Part shown: in pieces, positions 37,141-50,800 of the stretch
Layout of the letters: every line of letters starts with the position of its first letter
Position numbering within the stretch: position 1 is the stretch's first letter
From: Petrolisthes cinctipes
Lineage: Eukaryota; Arthropoda; Malacostraca; Decapoda; Porcellanidae
Direction: 5' to 3'
DNA: 64,000 nucleotides
Assembly: GCA_033782935.1 (NCBI GenBank)
Contig: JAWQEG010000710.1
Coordinates: forward strand, 930,001 to 994,000
Position numbers and translations under genes: made by a program
The notes under the pieces: model-generated
What the model saw: only the letters and a program-made list of their open reading frames with translations
Database searches by the model: none
Told to the model about the DNA's origin: nothing

Positions 37141-40100
37141 TACAGTGCTTGGACAGTATATATCAATAGTCATTCATGGGGTGGTTAGTGTGTGAGTGTC
37201 ATTACAGTGTTTTGATTGTAAATATCAAGTCATTCATGACTTTGACTGTAAATATCAACAGTCATTTATGGGGTGGTGGGTGTGTGTGTCATTATAGTGC
37301 TTGGACTGTAAATATCAACAGTCATTAATTGGGTGGTGGGTGTCATTAGAGTGTGTGGACTATAAATATTAACAGTTATTTATGGGGTGGTGGGTTTGTG
37401 GGTGTCATGACAGTGCTTGGACTGAAAATATCAATAGTCATTCATGGGGTGGTGGGTGTGTGGGTGTCATTACAGTGTTTTGATTGTAAATACCAACAGT
37501 CATTCATAGGGTGGTGGGTGTCATTAGAGTGCTTGGACTATAAATATCAATAGTTATTTATAGGGTGGTGGGTTTGTGAGTGTCATGACAGTGCTTGGAC
37601 TGTAAATATCAACAGTCATTCATGGGGTTGTGGGTGTGTGGGTGTCATTACAGTGCTTGGACTGTAAATATCAACAGTCATTTATGGGGTGGTGGGTGTG
37701 GGTGTCATTACAGTGTTTTGACTGTAAATATCAACAGGTAATCATTGATTGGTGGGTTTGTGGGTGTCATTACTGTGTTTGGACTGTAAATATCAATAGT
37801 AATTCATGGGGTGGTAAGGGTGGGTGTCATTACAGTGTTTTGACTGCAAATATCAACAGTCATTCATGGGCTGGTGAGTGTGTGGGTGTCATTACACTTC
37901 TTGGACTGTAAATATTAACAGTCATTCATGGGGTGGTAGGTGTGTGGGTGTCATTACAGTTATTGGACTGAAAATATCAACCATCATTCATTGGGTGGTA
38001 GGTGTGTCGGTGTCATTACAGTGCTTGTACTGTAAATATTAACAGTCATTCATGGGGTAGTGGGTGTGTGGGTGTCATTACATTGATTGGACTGAAAATA
38101 TCAACAGTCATCCAGGGGGTTGTGGGTGAGTGTGCATCATTACAGTGTTTTGATTGTAAATATCAACAGTAATTCATAGGGTGGTGGGTGTCATTAGAGT
38201 TCTTGGACTGTAAATATCAAGAGTCATTTATGGGGTGGTGGGTGTGTTGGTGTCATTACAGTGCTTGGACTGTAAAATATCAACTGTCATTTATGGGGGT
38301 GGTTGGTGTGTGGGTTTCATTACAGTGCTTTGACTGTAAATATCAAGAGTCATTTATGGGGTGGTTGGTGTGTGTGTCATTATAGTGCTTGGACTGTAAA
38401 TATCAACAGTCATTCATGGGGTGATGTGTGTCATTAGAGTGATTGGACTATAAATATCAACAGTTATTTATGAGGTGGTGGGTTTGTGGGTGACATGACA
38501 GTGCTTGGACTGAAAATAGCAACAGTCATTCATGGGGTGGTGGGTGTATGGGTGTCATTACAGTGTTTTGATTGTAAATACCAACAGTCATTCATAGGGT
38601 GGTGGGTGTCATTAGAGTGCTTGGACTATAAATATCAACTGTTATTTATAGGGTGGTTGGTTTGTGGGTGTTATTACAGTGCTTATACTGTAAATATTAC
38701 GGGTTATTCATGAGGTAGTGGGTGTGTGGATGTCATTACAGTGCTTGGACTGAAAAGATCAACAGTCATTCATGGGGTGGTTGGTGTGTGGGTGTTATTA
38801 CAGTGTTTGGACTGTAAATATCAAATGTCATTAATGGGGTGGTGGGTGTGTGGGTATCATTACAGTGCTTTGACTGTAAATATCAACAGTCATTTATGGG
38901 GTTGTCTGTGTGTGTGTCTTTATAGTGCTTGGACTGTAAATATCAACAGTCATTCATGGGGTGGTGAGTGTGTGGGTGTCATTAAAGTGCTTGGACTGAA
39001 AATGTCAAGTCATTCATAGTGTGGTGGGTGTGTGTGTGTCATTAGTGATTGGACTGTAAATATCAACAGTCATTAATGGGGTGGTGTGTAGCATTACATT
39101 GCTTGGATTGTATATATCAAAAGTCATTCACGGGGTTATGGGTGTGTGGGTGTCATTACAGTGCTTGGACTGTAAATATCAAATGTCATTTATAGGGTGG
39201 TTGGTGTTTGGGTGTCATCACATTGCTTGGACTGTAAATATCAACAGTCAATCATGGGGTGGTGGTTGTGTGGGTGTCATTACAGTGCTTGGAATGTAAA
39301 TATAAACAGTCATTCATGGGGTGGTGGGTGTGTGGGTGTTATTACAGTTCTTTGACTGTAAATATCAACAGTCATTCAGAGGATTGTGGGTGTCATTAGA
39401 GTGCTTGGACTGTAAATATCAACAGTTATTCATGGGGTGGTGGGTGTCATGACTTTGCTTGGACTGTAAATATCAACAGTCATTAATGGGTTGGTGAGTG
39501 TGTAGGTGACATTACAGTGCTTGGACTGTAAATATCAAGTCAATCATGGGGTAGTTGGTGTGTGGGTGACATTACAGTGCTTGGAGTGTAAATATCAACA
39601 GTCATTCATAAGGTGGTGGGTGTGTGGGTGTCATTACAAATATCGGAATGTAAATATCAACAGTCATTCATGGGCTGGTGGGTGTGTGGATGTCATTACA
39701 GTGCTTGGACTGTAAATATCAACAGTCAATCATGAGGAGGAGGGTGTGTTCCGGTCATTACAGTGCATGGACTGTAAATATCAACCGTCATTCATTGGAT
39801 GGTGGGTGTGTGGGTGTCATTACAGTGCTTGGAGTGTAAATATCAACAGTCATTCATGGCATAGGGTGATGGGTGTGTGGGTTTTATTACAGTGCTTGGA
39901 CTGTAAATATCAACAGTCATTTATGGGGTGGTGGGTGTGTGGCTGTCATTACAGTGCTTGGACTGTAAATATCGACAGGCAGTCATGAGGTGGTGGGTTT
40001 GTGTGTGTCGTTACAGTGTTTGGACTTTAAATATCAACAGTCATTCATGGGGTGGTGGGTAGGTGGTTGTCATTACAGTGCTTGGACTGTAAATATCAAG

Positions 40101-41840
40101 TCATTCATGGGGTGGTGGGTGTGTGTGTCATTAGTGCTTGGGTGTGTAAATATCAACAGTCATTTATGAAGTGGTGGGTGGCATTACAGTGCTTGGACTG
40201 TAGATATCAACAGTCATTTATAGGGTGGTGGGTGTGTGGTTGTCATTACAGTGGTTGGACTGTAAATATCAACAGTCAATCATGAGGTGGATGGTGTGTG
40301 GGTGTCATTACAGAGCTTGGACTGTAAATATCAACAATAATTTTTGGGGTGGTGGGTGTGTGGGGGTCATTACAATGCTCAGACTGTAAATATTAACAGT
40401 CATTCATGGGGTGGTGGGTGTGTGGATGTCATTACAGTGCTTGGACTGAAAATATCAACAGTCATTTGTGGGGTGGTGGGTGTGTGGTTGTCATTACAGT
40501 GCTTGGACTATAAATATCAACAGTCATTAATGGGGTGTTGGGAGTGTGGGTGTCATTACAGTGAATGAACTGTATATATCAACAGTTATTCACGGGGTGG
40601 TGGGTGTGTGGGTGTCATTACAGTGCTTAGACTGTCAATTTAAAAAGTCATTCTTGGGGTGATGGGTGTGTGGGTGTCATTACAGTGCGTAGACTGTAAA
40701 TATCAACAGTTATATATGGGGTGGTGGGTGTGTGGCTGTCATTAGTGCTTGGACTGTAAATATCAAGTCATTTATGAAATAGTGGGTGGCATTACAGTGC
40801 TTGGACTGTAAATATCAACAGTTATTCATAGGGTTGTGGGTATGTGGATGTCATTACAGTGCTTGGACTATATATATCAACCGTTATTTAAAAGGGGGGG
40901 TGATTACAGTGCTTGGAAAGTAAATATTAACAGTCATTCATAGTGTGGTTGGTGTGTGAGTGTCATTACAGAGCTTGGACTGTAAATATCAACAGTCAAT
41001 TATGAGGTGGTGGGTATGTGGGTGTCATTACAGTGCTTGGACTGTAAATATCAACAGTCATTAATGGGATGGTTAATGAGTGGGTGTCATTACAGAGCTT
41101 TGATTGTAAATATCAACAATCATACATAGGGTGGTGGGTGTGGGGATGTCATTACAGTGCTTTGACTGTAAATATCAACAGTCATTCATAGGGTGGTGGG
41201 TATGATTGTGTCATTACAGTGCTTGAACTGTAAATATCAACTGTCATTCATTAGGTGGTAGGTGTTTGTGTGTCATTATAGTGCTTGGACTGTAAATATC
41301 AACAGTCATTAATGGGGTGGTGGGGGTGTGGGTGTCAATTCAGTGCTTTGACAGTAAATATCAAGTCATTCATTAGGTGGTGGGTGTGTGTGTGTGTCAT
41401 TAGTGCTTGGACTGTAAATATCAACAGTCATTCATTGGGTGGTGGGTGTGTGGGTGTCTTTACAGTGCTCAGACTGTAAATATTAAGTGTTATTTATGGG
41501 GTGGTGGGTGTGTGGATGTCATTACAGTGCTTGGACTGTAAATATTTACAGCCATTCATGGGTTGGAGGGTGTGTGTGTGTCATTAGTGCTTTGAATGTA
41601 AATATCAACAGTCATTTATTTGGTGGTGGGTGTGTGGCTGTCATTAGAATGCTTGGACTGTAAATATCAACCATAATTCATGGAGTGGTGGGTACGAGGG
41701 TGTCATTACAGTGCTTAAACTGTAAATATCAACAGTTATTCATGGGGTGGTAGGTGTTTGGGTGTCATTATAGTGCTTGGACTGTAAATATCAATAGTCA
41801 TTCATTTGGTGGTTGGTGTGTGGGTGTCATTACATAGCTT
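37140..41840 (+). repeat. ~4.6-kb duplicated block, copy 2
   Basis: Second copy of the block at about 30.12-34.71 kb. It lacks about three monomers present at 32.65-32.88 kb in copy 1 (displacement drops by 177 bp there). It holds one additional 60-bp monomer at about 37283-37343. Near 40.3-41.04 kb it contains other material, including the G-run monomer at 40885. After about 41840 (CATTACATAGCTTGG) it departs from copy 1. Substitutions between the copies are more frequent than in the 2.1-kb pair, so this duplication is older. Confidence 0.83.
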
Positions 41841-44800
41841 GGACTGTAAATATCAACTAAAATTCATGGGGTGGTGGGTGTGGGGATGTCATTACAGTTC
41901 TTTCACTGTAAATATCAATTGTCATTCATGGGGTGGTGGGTTTGAAGGTGTCATTACAGTGCTTAAACTGTAAATATCAACAGTCATTCATAGTGTGGTA
42001 GGTGTTTGGGTGTCATTATAGTGCTTGGACTGTAAATATCAACAGTCATTTATGAGGTGGGTGGGTGTGTGGCTGTCATTACAGTGCTTGGACTGTAAAT
42101 ATCTACGGTCATTGATGGGGGGGTGGGTGTGTGGCTGTCATTACAGTGCTTGGACTGTAAGTATCAACAGTAAATCATGGGGTGGTGGGTTTGTTGATGT
42201 CATTACAGTGCTTGGACTGTAAATATCAACAGTTATTCATGGGGTGGTGGGTCTGTGTGTGTCATTAGTGCTTGGACTGTAAATATCAACAGTTATTATT
42301 GGGGTGGTGAGTGGCATTACAGTGCTTCTACTATAAATATCAACCGTCATTAATGGAGTGGTGGGTGTGTGGGTGTCATTACAGTGCTTGGACTGTAAAT
42401 ATCAACAGTCATTCATAAGGTGGTAAGTGTGTGGGTGCCATTACAGTGTTTTTACAGTAAATATCAACAGTCATTTATTGGGTGGTGAGTGTGTGGGTGT
42501 CATTACAGTGCTTGGACTGTAAATATTAACAGTCATTCATGGGGTGGTGGGTTGGTGGGTGTTATTACAGTGCTTGGACAGTAAATATCAAGTCATTCTT
42601 GGGTTGGTGGGTGTGTGTGTGTCATTAGTGCTTTGAATGTAAATATCAACAGTCATTTATGGGGTGGTGAATGTGTGGCTGTCATTAGAATGCTTGGACT
42701 GTAAATATCAACCATAATTCATGGGGTGGTGGGTGTGGGGGTGTCATTAAGGTGTTTTGACTGTAAATATCAACAGTCATTCATGGGGTGGTGGGTATGA
42801 GGGTGTCATTACAGTGCTTAAACTGTAAATATCAACAGTCATTCATGGGGTGGTAGGTGTTTGGGTGTCATTATAGTGCTTGGACTGCTAATATGAACAG
42901 TCTTTCATGGGGTGGTTGGTGTGTGGGTGTCATTACATGGCTTGGACTGTAAATATCAAGTCATTTATGGGGTGGTGGGTATGTGTGTGTCATTAGTGCT
43001 TGGACTGTAAGTATCAACAGTCATTCATGGGATGGTGGGTTGCATTACATTGCTTGGACTGTAAATATCAATAGTCATTCATTGGGTGGTGGGTGTGTGG
43101 ATGTCATTACAGTGCATGGACTGTAAATATCAACACTCATTTATGAGGTGGTGGGTGTGTGGCTTTCATTACAGTGTTTGGACTGTAAATATCAACAATC
43201 AGTCATGGGGTTGTGGGTGTGTGGATGTCATTACAGTGCTTGTACTGTAAAAATCAACAGTCATTTATGGGGTGGTGGGTGTGTGACTGTCATTAGAATG
43301 CTTGGACTGTAAATATCAACCATATTTCATGGGGTGGTGGGTGTGGGGGTGTCATTACATTGCTTTGACTGTAAATATCAACAGTCATTCATGGGGTGGT
43401 GGGTATTAGGGTGTCATTACAGTGCTTAAACTGTAAATATCAACAGTCATTAATGGGGTGGTAGGTGTTTGGGTGTCATTATAGTGCTTGGACTGTAAAT
43501 ATCAACAGTCATTCATGGGGTGGTTGGTGTGTGGGTGTCATTACATGGCTTGGACTGTAAATATCAAGTCATTTATGGGGTGGTGGGTATGTGTGTGTCA
43601 TTAGTGCTTGGACTTTAAATATCATCAGTCATTCATGGGATGGTGGGTGGCATTACAGTGTTTGGACTGTAAATATCAACAGTCAGTCAAGGGGTGGTGG
43701 ATGTGTGGATGTCATTACAGTGATTGGACTGTAAATATCAACAGTCATTAATGGGATGGTGGGTTTGTGGCTGTCATTACAGTGTTTGGACTGTAAATAT
43801 CAACAGTCAGTCATGGGGTGGTTGGTGTGTGGATGTCATTACAGTGCTAGAACTGTAAATATCAACAGTCATTTATTGGGTGGTGGGTGTGTCGCTTTCA
43901 TTAGAATGCTTGGACTGTAAATATCAACTATAATTCATGGGGTGGTGGGTGTGGGGATGTCATTACAGTTCTTTGACTGTAAATACCAACTGTCATTCAT
44001 GGGGTGGTGGGTATGAAGGTGTCATTACAGTGCTTAAACTGTAAATATCAACAGTCATTCATAGGGTGGTAGGTGTTTGGGTGTCATTATAGTGCTTGGA
44101 CTGTTAATATCAACATTCTTTCATGGGGTGGTTGGTGTGTGGGTGTCATTACATGGCTTGGACTGTAAATATCAAGTCATTTATGGGGTGGTGGGTATGT
44201 GTGTGTCATTAGTGCTTGGACTGTAAATATCAACAGTCATTCATGGGATGGTGAGTGGCATTACATTGCTTGGACTGTAAATATCAACAGTCATTCATAG
44301 GGTGATGGGTGTGTGAGGGTCATTACAGTGCTTGGACTGTAAATATAAACAATCACTTATGGGGTGGTGGGTGTGTGGCTGTCATTACAGTGTTTGGACA
44401 GTAAATATCAACAGTCAGTCATGGGGTGGTGGGTTTGTGGGTGTTATTACAGTGCTTGGACTGTAAATATCAACAGTTAATAATTCGGTGGTGGATGTGT
44501 GTTAGTCATTAAAGTGCTTGAACTATAAATATTATGTCAATCACGGGGTGGTGGGTGTGTGTGTGTCATTAGTTCTTGGACTGTAAATATCAACAGTCAT
44601 TCATAAGATGGTGGGTGGCATTACAGTGCTTGGACTGTAAATATCAACAATCATTCATTGGGTGGTGGGTGTGTGGGTGTCATTACAGTGATCAGACTGT
44701 AAATATTAAGTGTCATTGACAGTGTGGTGGGTGTGTGGATGTCATTACAGTGCTTGGACTGTAAATATCAACAGTCATCTATGGGGTGGTGGGTGTGTGG

Positions 44801-47800
44801 CTGTCATTACAGTGCTTGGACTGTAAATATCTACTGTCATTTATGGGGTGGTGGGTGTGTGGCTGTCATTACAGTGCTTGGACTGTAAATATCAACAGTT
44901 AATAATGGGCTGGTGGGGTTGTGGATGTCATTACAGTGCTTGGACTGTAAATATCAACAGTTATTCATGGGGTGGTGGGTGTGTGTGTGTCATTACAGTG
45001 CTTGGACTATAAATATCAACCGTCATATATAGGGTGGTGGGTGTGTGACTGTCATTACAGAGCTTGGACAGTAAATATTAACAGTCAATCATGAGGTGGT
45101 GGGTGTGTGGGTTTCATTACAGTGATTGGACTGTAAATATCAACAGTCATTCATTGGATGGTGGGTGTGTGGGTGTCATTACAGTTTTTTTATTTGTAAA
45201 TATCAACAGTCATGGGGTGGTGGGTGTGTGGGTGTCATTAGAGTGCTTCGACTGTAACTATCAACAGTCATTCATTGGGTGGTGGGTGTTTGGGTGTCTA
45301 TGCAGTGCTTGGACTGTAAATATCAACAGTCAATTATGAGGTGGTGGGTGTGTTGGTGTCATTACAATGCTCGGACTGTAAATATCAACAGTCATTCATG
45401 GGGTGGTGGGTGTGTGGGTGTCATTACAGTGTTTTGACGGTATATATTACAGTCATTCATAGGGTGGTGGGTGTCATTACAGTTCTTGGACTGTAAATAT
45501 CAACCATCATCCATTTTGTGGTGGGTGTGTGGGTGTCATTACAGTGCTCAGACTATAAATATTAACAGTCATTCATGGGGTGGTGGGTGTGTGGGTGTCA
45601 TTACAGTGCTTGGACTGAAAATATCAACAGTCATTTATAGGGTGGTGGGTGTGTGAGTGTCATTACAGAGCTTGGACTGTAAATATCAATAGTCATTTAT
45701 GGGGTGGTGGGTGTGTGGGTGTCATTACAATGCTTGGAGAGTAAATATCAAAAGTCATTCTTGTGGTGGTGGGTGTGTGGGTGTCATTACAGTGCTTAAA
45801 ATGTAAATATCAACATTCATTTATGGGGTGGTTGGTGTGTGGCTGTCATTACAGTGCTTGGATTGTAAATATCAACAGTCAATTATTGGGTGGTGGGTTT
45901 GTGGGTTTTATTACCGTGCTTGGACTGTAAATATCAACAGTCAGTCATGGGGTTGTGGGTGTGTGGATGTCATTACAGTGCTTGGACTGTAAATATCAAC
46001 AGTCATTTATTGGGTGGTGGGTGTGTGGCTGTCATTAGAATGCTTGGACTGTAAATATCAACCATAATTCATGGGGTGGTGGGTGTGGGGGTGTCATTAC
46101 AGTGGTTTGACTGTAAATATCAACAGTCATTCATGGGGTGGTGGGTATGAGGGTGTCATTACAGTGCTTAAACTATAAATATCAACAGTCATTCATGGGG
46201 TGGTAGGTGTTTGGGTGTCATTATAGTGCTTGGACTGTAAATATCAACATTCATTCATGGGGTGGTTGGTGTGTGGGTGTCATTACATGGCTTGGACTGT
46301 AAATATCAAGTCATTTATGGGGTGGTGGGTATGTGTGTGTCATTAGTGCTTGGACTGTAAATATCAACATTCATTCATGGGATGGTGGGTGGCATTACAG
46401 TGCTTGGACTGTAAATATCAACAGTCAGACATGGGGTGGTGGGTGTGTGGATGTCATTACAGTGATTGGACTGTAAATATCAACAGTCATTAACGGGGTG
46501 GTGGGTGTGTGACTGTCATTACAGTGATTGGACTGTAAATATCAACAGTCAGTCATGGGGTGGTTGGTGTGTGGATGTCATTACAGTGTTTGGACTGTAA
46601 ATATCAACAGTCATTTATGGGGTGGTGGGTGTGTGGCTGTCATTAGAATGCTTGGACTGTAAATATCAACCATAATTCAAGGGGTGGTGGGTGTGGGGGT
46701 GTCATTAAAGTGTTTTGACTATTAATATCAACAGTCATTCAAGGGGTGGTGGGTATGAGAGTGTCATTAGTGCTTGGACTGTAAGAATCAACAGTCATTC
46801 ATGGGATAGTGGGTGACGTTACATTGCTTGGACTGTAAATTTCAACAGTCATTCATAGGGTGATGGGTGTGTGGGTGTCATTACAGTGTTTGGACAGTAA
46901 ATATCAACAGTCAGTCATGGGGTGGTGGGTTTGTGGGTGTTTTTACAGTGCTTGGACTGTAAATATCAACAGTCAATAATTCGGTGGTGGATGTGTGTGT
47001 GTCATTACAGTGCTTGAACTATAAATATTAAATCAATCATGGGGTGGTGGGTGTGTGGGTGTCATTAGTGCTTGGACTGTAAATATCAAAAGTCATTAAT
47101 GAGGCGGTGGGTGGCTTTACAGTGCTTGGACTGTAAATATCAACCATCATTCATTGGGTAGTGGGTGTGTGGGTGTCATTACAGTGCATAGACTGTAAAT
47201 ATTAAGTGTCATTGACAGTGTGGTGGGTGTGTGGATGTCATTACAGTGCTTGGACTGTAAATATCAACAGTCATTTATGAAGTGGAGGGTGTGTGGCTTT
47301 CATTACAGTGCTTGGACTATAAATATCTAATGTCATTAATAGGGTGGTGGGTCTGTGGCTGTCATTACAGTGCTTGGACTGTAAATATCAACAGTTAATT
47401 ATGGGGTTGTGGGGTTGTGGATGTCATTACAGTACTTGGACTGTAAATATCAACAGTTTTTCATGGGGTGTTGGGTGTGTGGCTGTCATTACAGTGCTTG
47501 GGCTGTAAATATTAACAGTTAATCATGAGGTGGTAGGTGTGTGGGTTTCATTACAGTGATTGGACTGTAAATATCAACAGTCATTCATTGGATGGTGGGT
47601 GTGTGGGTGTCATTACAGTGTTTTGATTGTAAATATCAACAGTCATGGGGTGGTGGGTGTGTGGGTGTCAGTAGAGTGCTTGGACTGTAAATATCAGCGA
47701 TAATTTTTGGGGTGGTGGGTGTTTGTGTGTCTATGCAGTGCTTGGACTGTAAATATAAACAGTCAATCATGAGGTGGTGGATGTGTTGGTGTCATTACAA

Positions 47801-50800
47801 TGCTTGGACTGTAAATATCAACAGTCATTTATGTGGTGGTGGGTGTGTGGGTGTCATTACAGTGTTTTGATGGTAAATATTAACAGTCATTCATAGGGTG
47901 GTGGGTGTCATTACAGTTCTTGGACTGTAAATATCAAGTCATTCATGGGTTGGTGGGTGTGTATGTATAATTAGTGCTCGGACTGTAAATATCAACAGTC
48001 ATTTATGGGGTTGAGGGTGGCATTACAGTGCTTGGACTGTAAATATTTACATTCATTCATAGGGTGGTTGGTGTGTGAGTGTCATTACAGAGCTTGGACT
48101 GTAAATATCAATAGTCATTCATTGGGTGGTGGGTGTGTGGATGTCATTACAGTGCATGGACTGTAAATATCAACAGTCATTTATGAGGTGGTGGGTGTGT
48201 GTCTTTTATTACAGTGTTTGGAGTGTAAATATCAACAGTCAGTCATGGGGTTGTGGGTGTGTGGATGTCATTACAGTGCTTGGACTGTAAAAATCAACAA
48301 TCATTTATGGGGTTGTGGGTGTGTGGCTGTCATAAGAATGCTTGGACTGTATATATCAACCATATTTCATGGGGTGGTGGGTGTGGGGGTGTCATTACAG
48401 TGCTTTGACTGTAAATATCAACAGTCATTCATGGGGTGGTGGGTATGATGGTGTCATTAAAGTGCTTAAACTGTAAATATCAACAGTCATTCATGGGGTG
48501 GTAGGTGTTTGGGTGTCATTATAGTGCTTGGACTGCTAATATCAACAGTCTTTCATGGGGTGGTTGGTGTGTGGGTGTCATTACATGGCATGGATTGTAA
48601 ATATCAAGTCATTTATGGGGTGGTGGGTATGTGTGTATCATTAGTGCTTGGACTGTAAATATCAACAGTCATTCATGGGATGGTGGGTGGCATTACATTG
48701 CTTGGACTGTAAATATCAACAGTCATTCATAGGGTGATGGGTGTGTGGGTGTCATTACAGTGCTTGGACTGTAAATATCAACAGTCATTTATGGGGTGGT
48801 GGGTGTGTGGCTGTCATTACAGTGTTTGGACAGTAAATATCAACAGTCAGTCATGGGGTGGTGGGTTTGTGGGTGTTATTACAGTGCTTGGACTGTAAAT
48901 ATCAACAGTCAAAAATTCGGTGGTGGGTGTGTGTGTGTGTTATTACAGTGCTTGAACTATAAATATTAAGTCAATCATGGGGTGGTGGGTGTGTGTGTGT
49001 CATTAGTGCTTGGACTGTAAATATCAACAGTCATTCATGAGGTGGTGGGTGGCATTACAGTGCTTGGACTGTAAATATCAACCATCATTCATTGGGTGGT
49101 GGGTGTGTGGGTATCATTACAGTGCTCAGACTGTAAATATTAAGTGTCATTAACAGTGTGGTGGGTGTGTGGATGTCATTACAGTGCTTGGACTGTAAAT
49201 ATCAACAGTTAATTATGGGGTTGTGGGGTTGTGGTTGTCATTACAGTGCTTGGACTGTAAATATCAACAGTTTTTCATGGGGTGATGGGTGTGTGGGTGT
49301 CATTACAGTGCTTGGACAAAATAAATATCAACCGTCATATATAGGGTGGTGGGTGTGTGAGTGTCATTACAGAGCTTGGACTGTAAATATTAACAGTTAA
49401 TCATGAGGTGGTGGGTGTGTGGGTTTCATTACAGTGATTGGATTGTAAATATCAACAGTCATTCATTGGATGTTGGGTGTGTGGGTGTCATTACAGTGTT
49501 TTGATTGTAAATATCAACAGTCATGGGGTGGTGGGTGTGTGGGTGTCATTAGAGTGCTTGGACTGTAAATATCAACCATAATTTTTGGGGTGGTGGGTGT
49601 TTGGGTGTCTATGCAGTGCTTGGACTGTAAATATAAACAGTCAATCATGAGGTGATGGGTGTGTTGGTGTCATTACATTGCTTGGACTGTAAATATCAAC
49701 AGTCATTCATGGGGTGGTGGGTGTGAGGGTGTCATTACAGTGTTTTGACGGTAAATATTAACAGTCATTCATAGGGTGGTGGGTGTCATTACAGTTCTTG
49801 GACTGTAAATATCAAGTCATTCATGGGTTGGTGGGTGTGGGTGTATAATTAGTGCTCGGACTGTAAATATTAACAGTCATTTATGGGGTTGTGGGTGGCA
49901 TTACAGTGCTTGGGCTGTAAATATTTACAGTCATTCATAGGGTGGTTGGTGTGTGAGTGTCATTACAGAGCTTGGACTGTAAATATCAATAGTCATTCAT
50001 TGGGTGGTGGGTGTGTGGATGTCATTACAGTGCATGGACTGTAAATATCAACAGTCATTTATGGGGTGGTGGGTGTGTGGCTTTCATTACAGTGTTTGGA
50101 CTGTAAATATCAACAGTCAGTCATGGGGTTGTGGGTGTGTGGATGTCATTACAGTGCTTGGACTGTAAAAATCAACAGTCATTTATGGGGTGGTGGGTGT
50201 GTGGCTGTCATTAGAATGCTTGGACTGTAAATATCAACCATATTTCATGGGGTGGTGGGTGTGGGGGTGTCATTACAGTGCTTAAACTGTAAATATCAAC
50301 AGTCATTCATGGGGTGGTAGGTGTTTGGGTGTCATTATAATGCTTGGACTGTAAATATCAACAGTCATTCATGGGGTGGTTGGTGTGTGGGTGTCATTAC
50401 ATGGCTTGGACTGTAAATATCAAGTCATTTATGGGGTGGTGGGTATGTGTGTGTCATTAGTGATTGGACTGTAAATATCAACAGTCATTCATTGGATGGT
50501 GGGTGTGTGGGTGTCATTACAGTGTTTTGATTGTAAATATCAACAGTCATGGGGTGGTGGGTGTGTGGGTGTCATTAGAGTGTTTGGACTGTAACTATCA
50601 ACAGTCATTCATTGGGTGGTGGGTGTTTGGGTGTCTATGCAGTGCTTGGACTGTAAATATCAACAGTCAATCATGAGGTGGTTGGTGTGTTGGTGTCATT
50701 ACAATGCTTGGACTGTAAATATCAACAGTCATTCATGGGGTGGTGGGTGTGTGGGTGTCATTACAGTGTTTTGACGGTATATATTAACAGTCATTCATAG

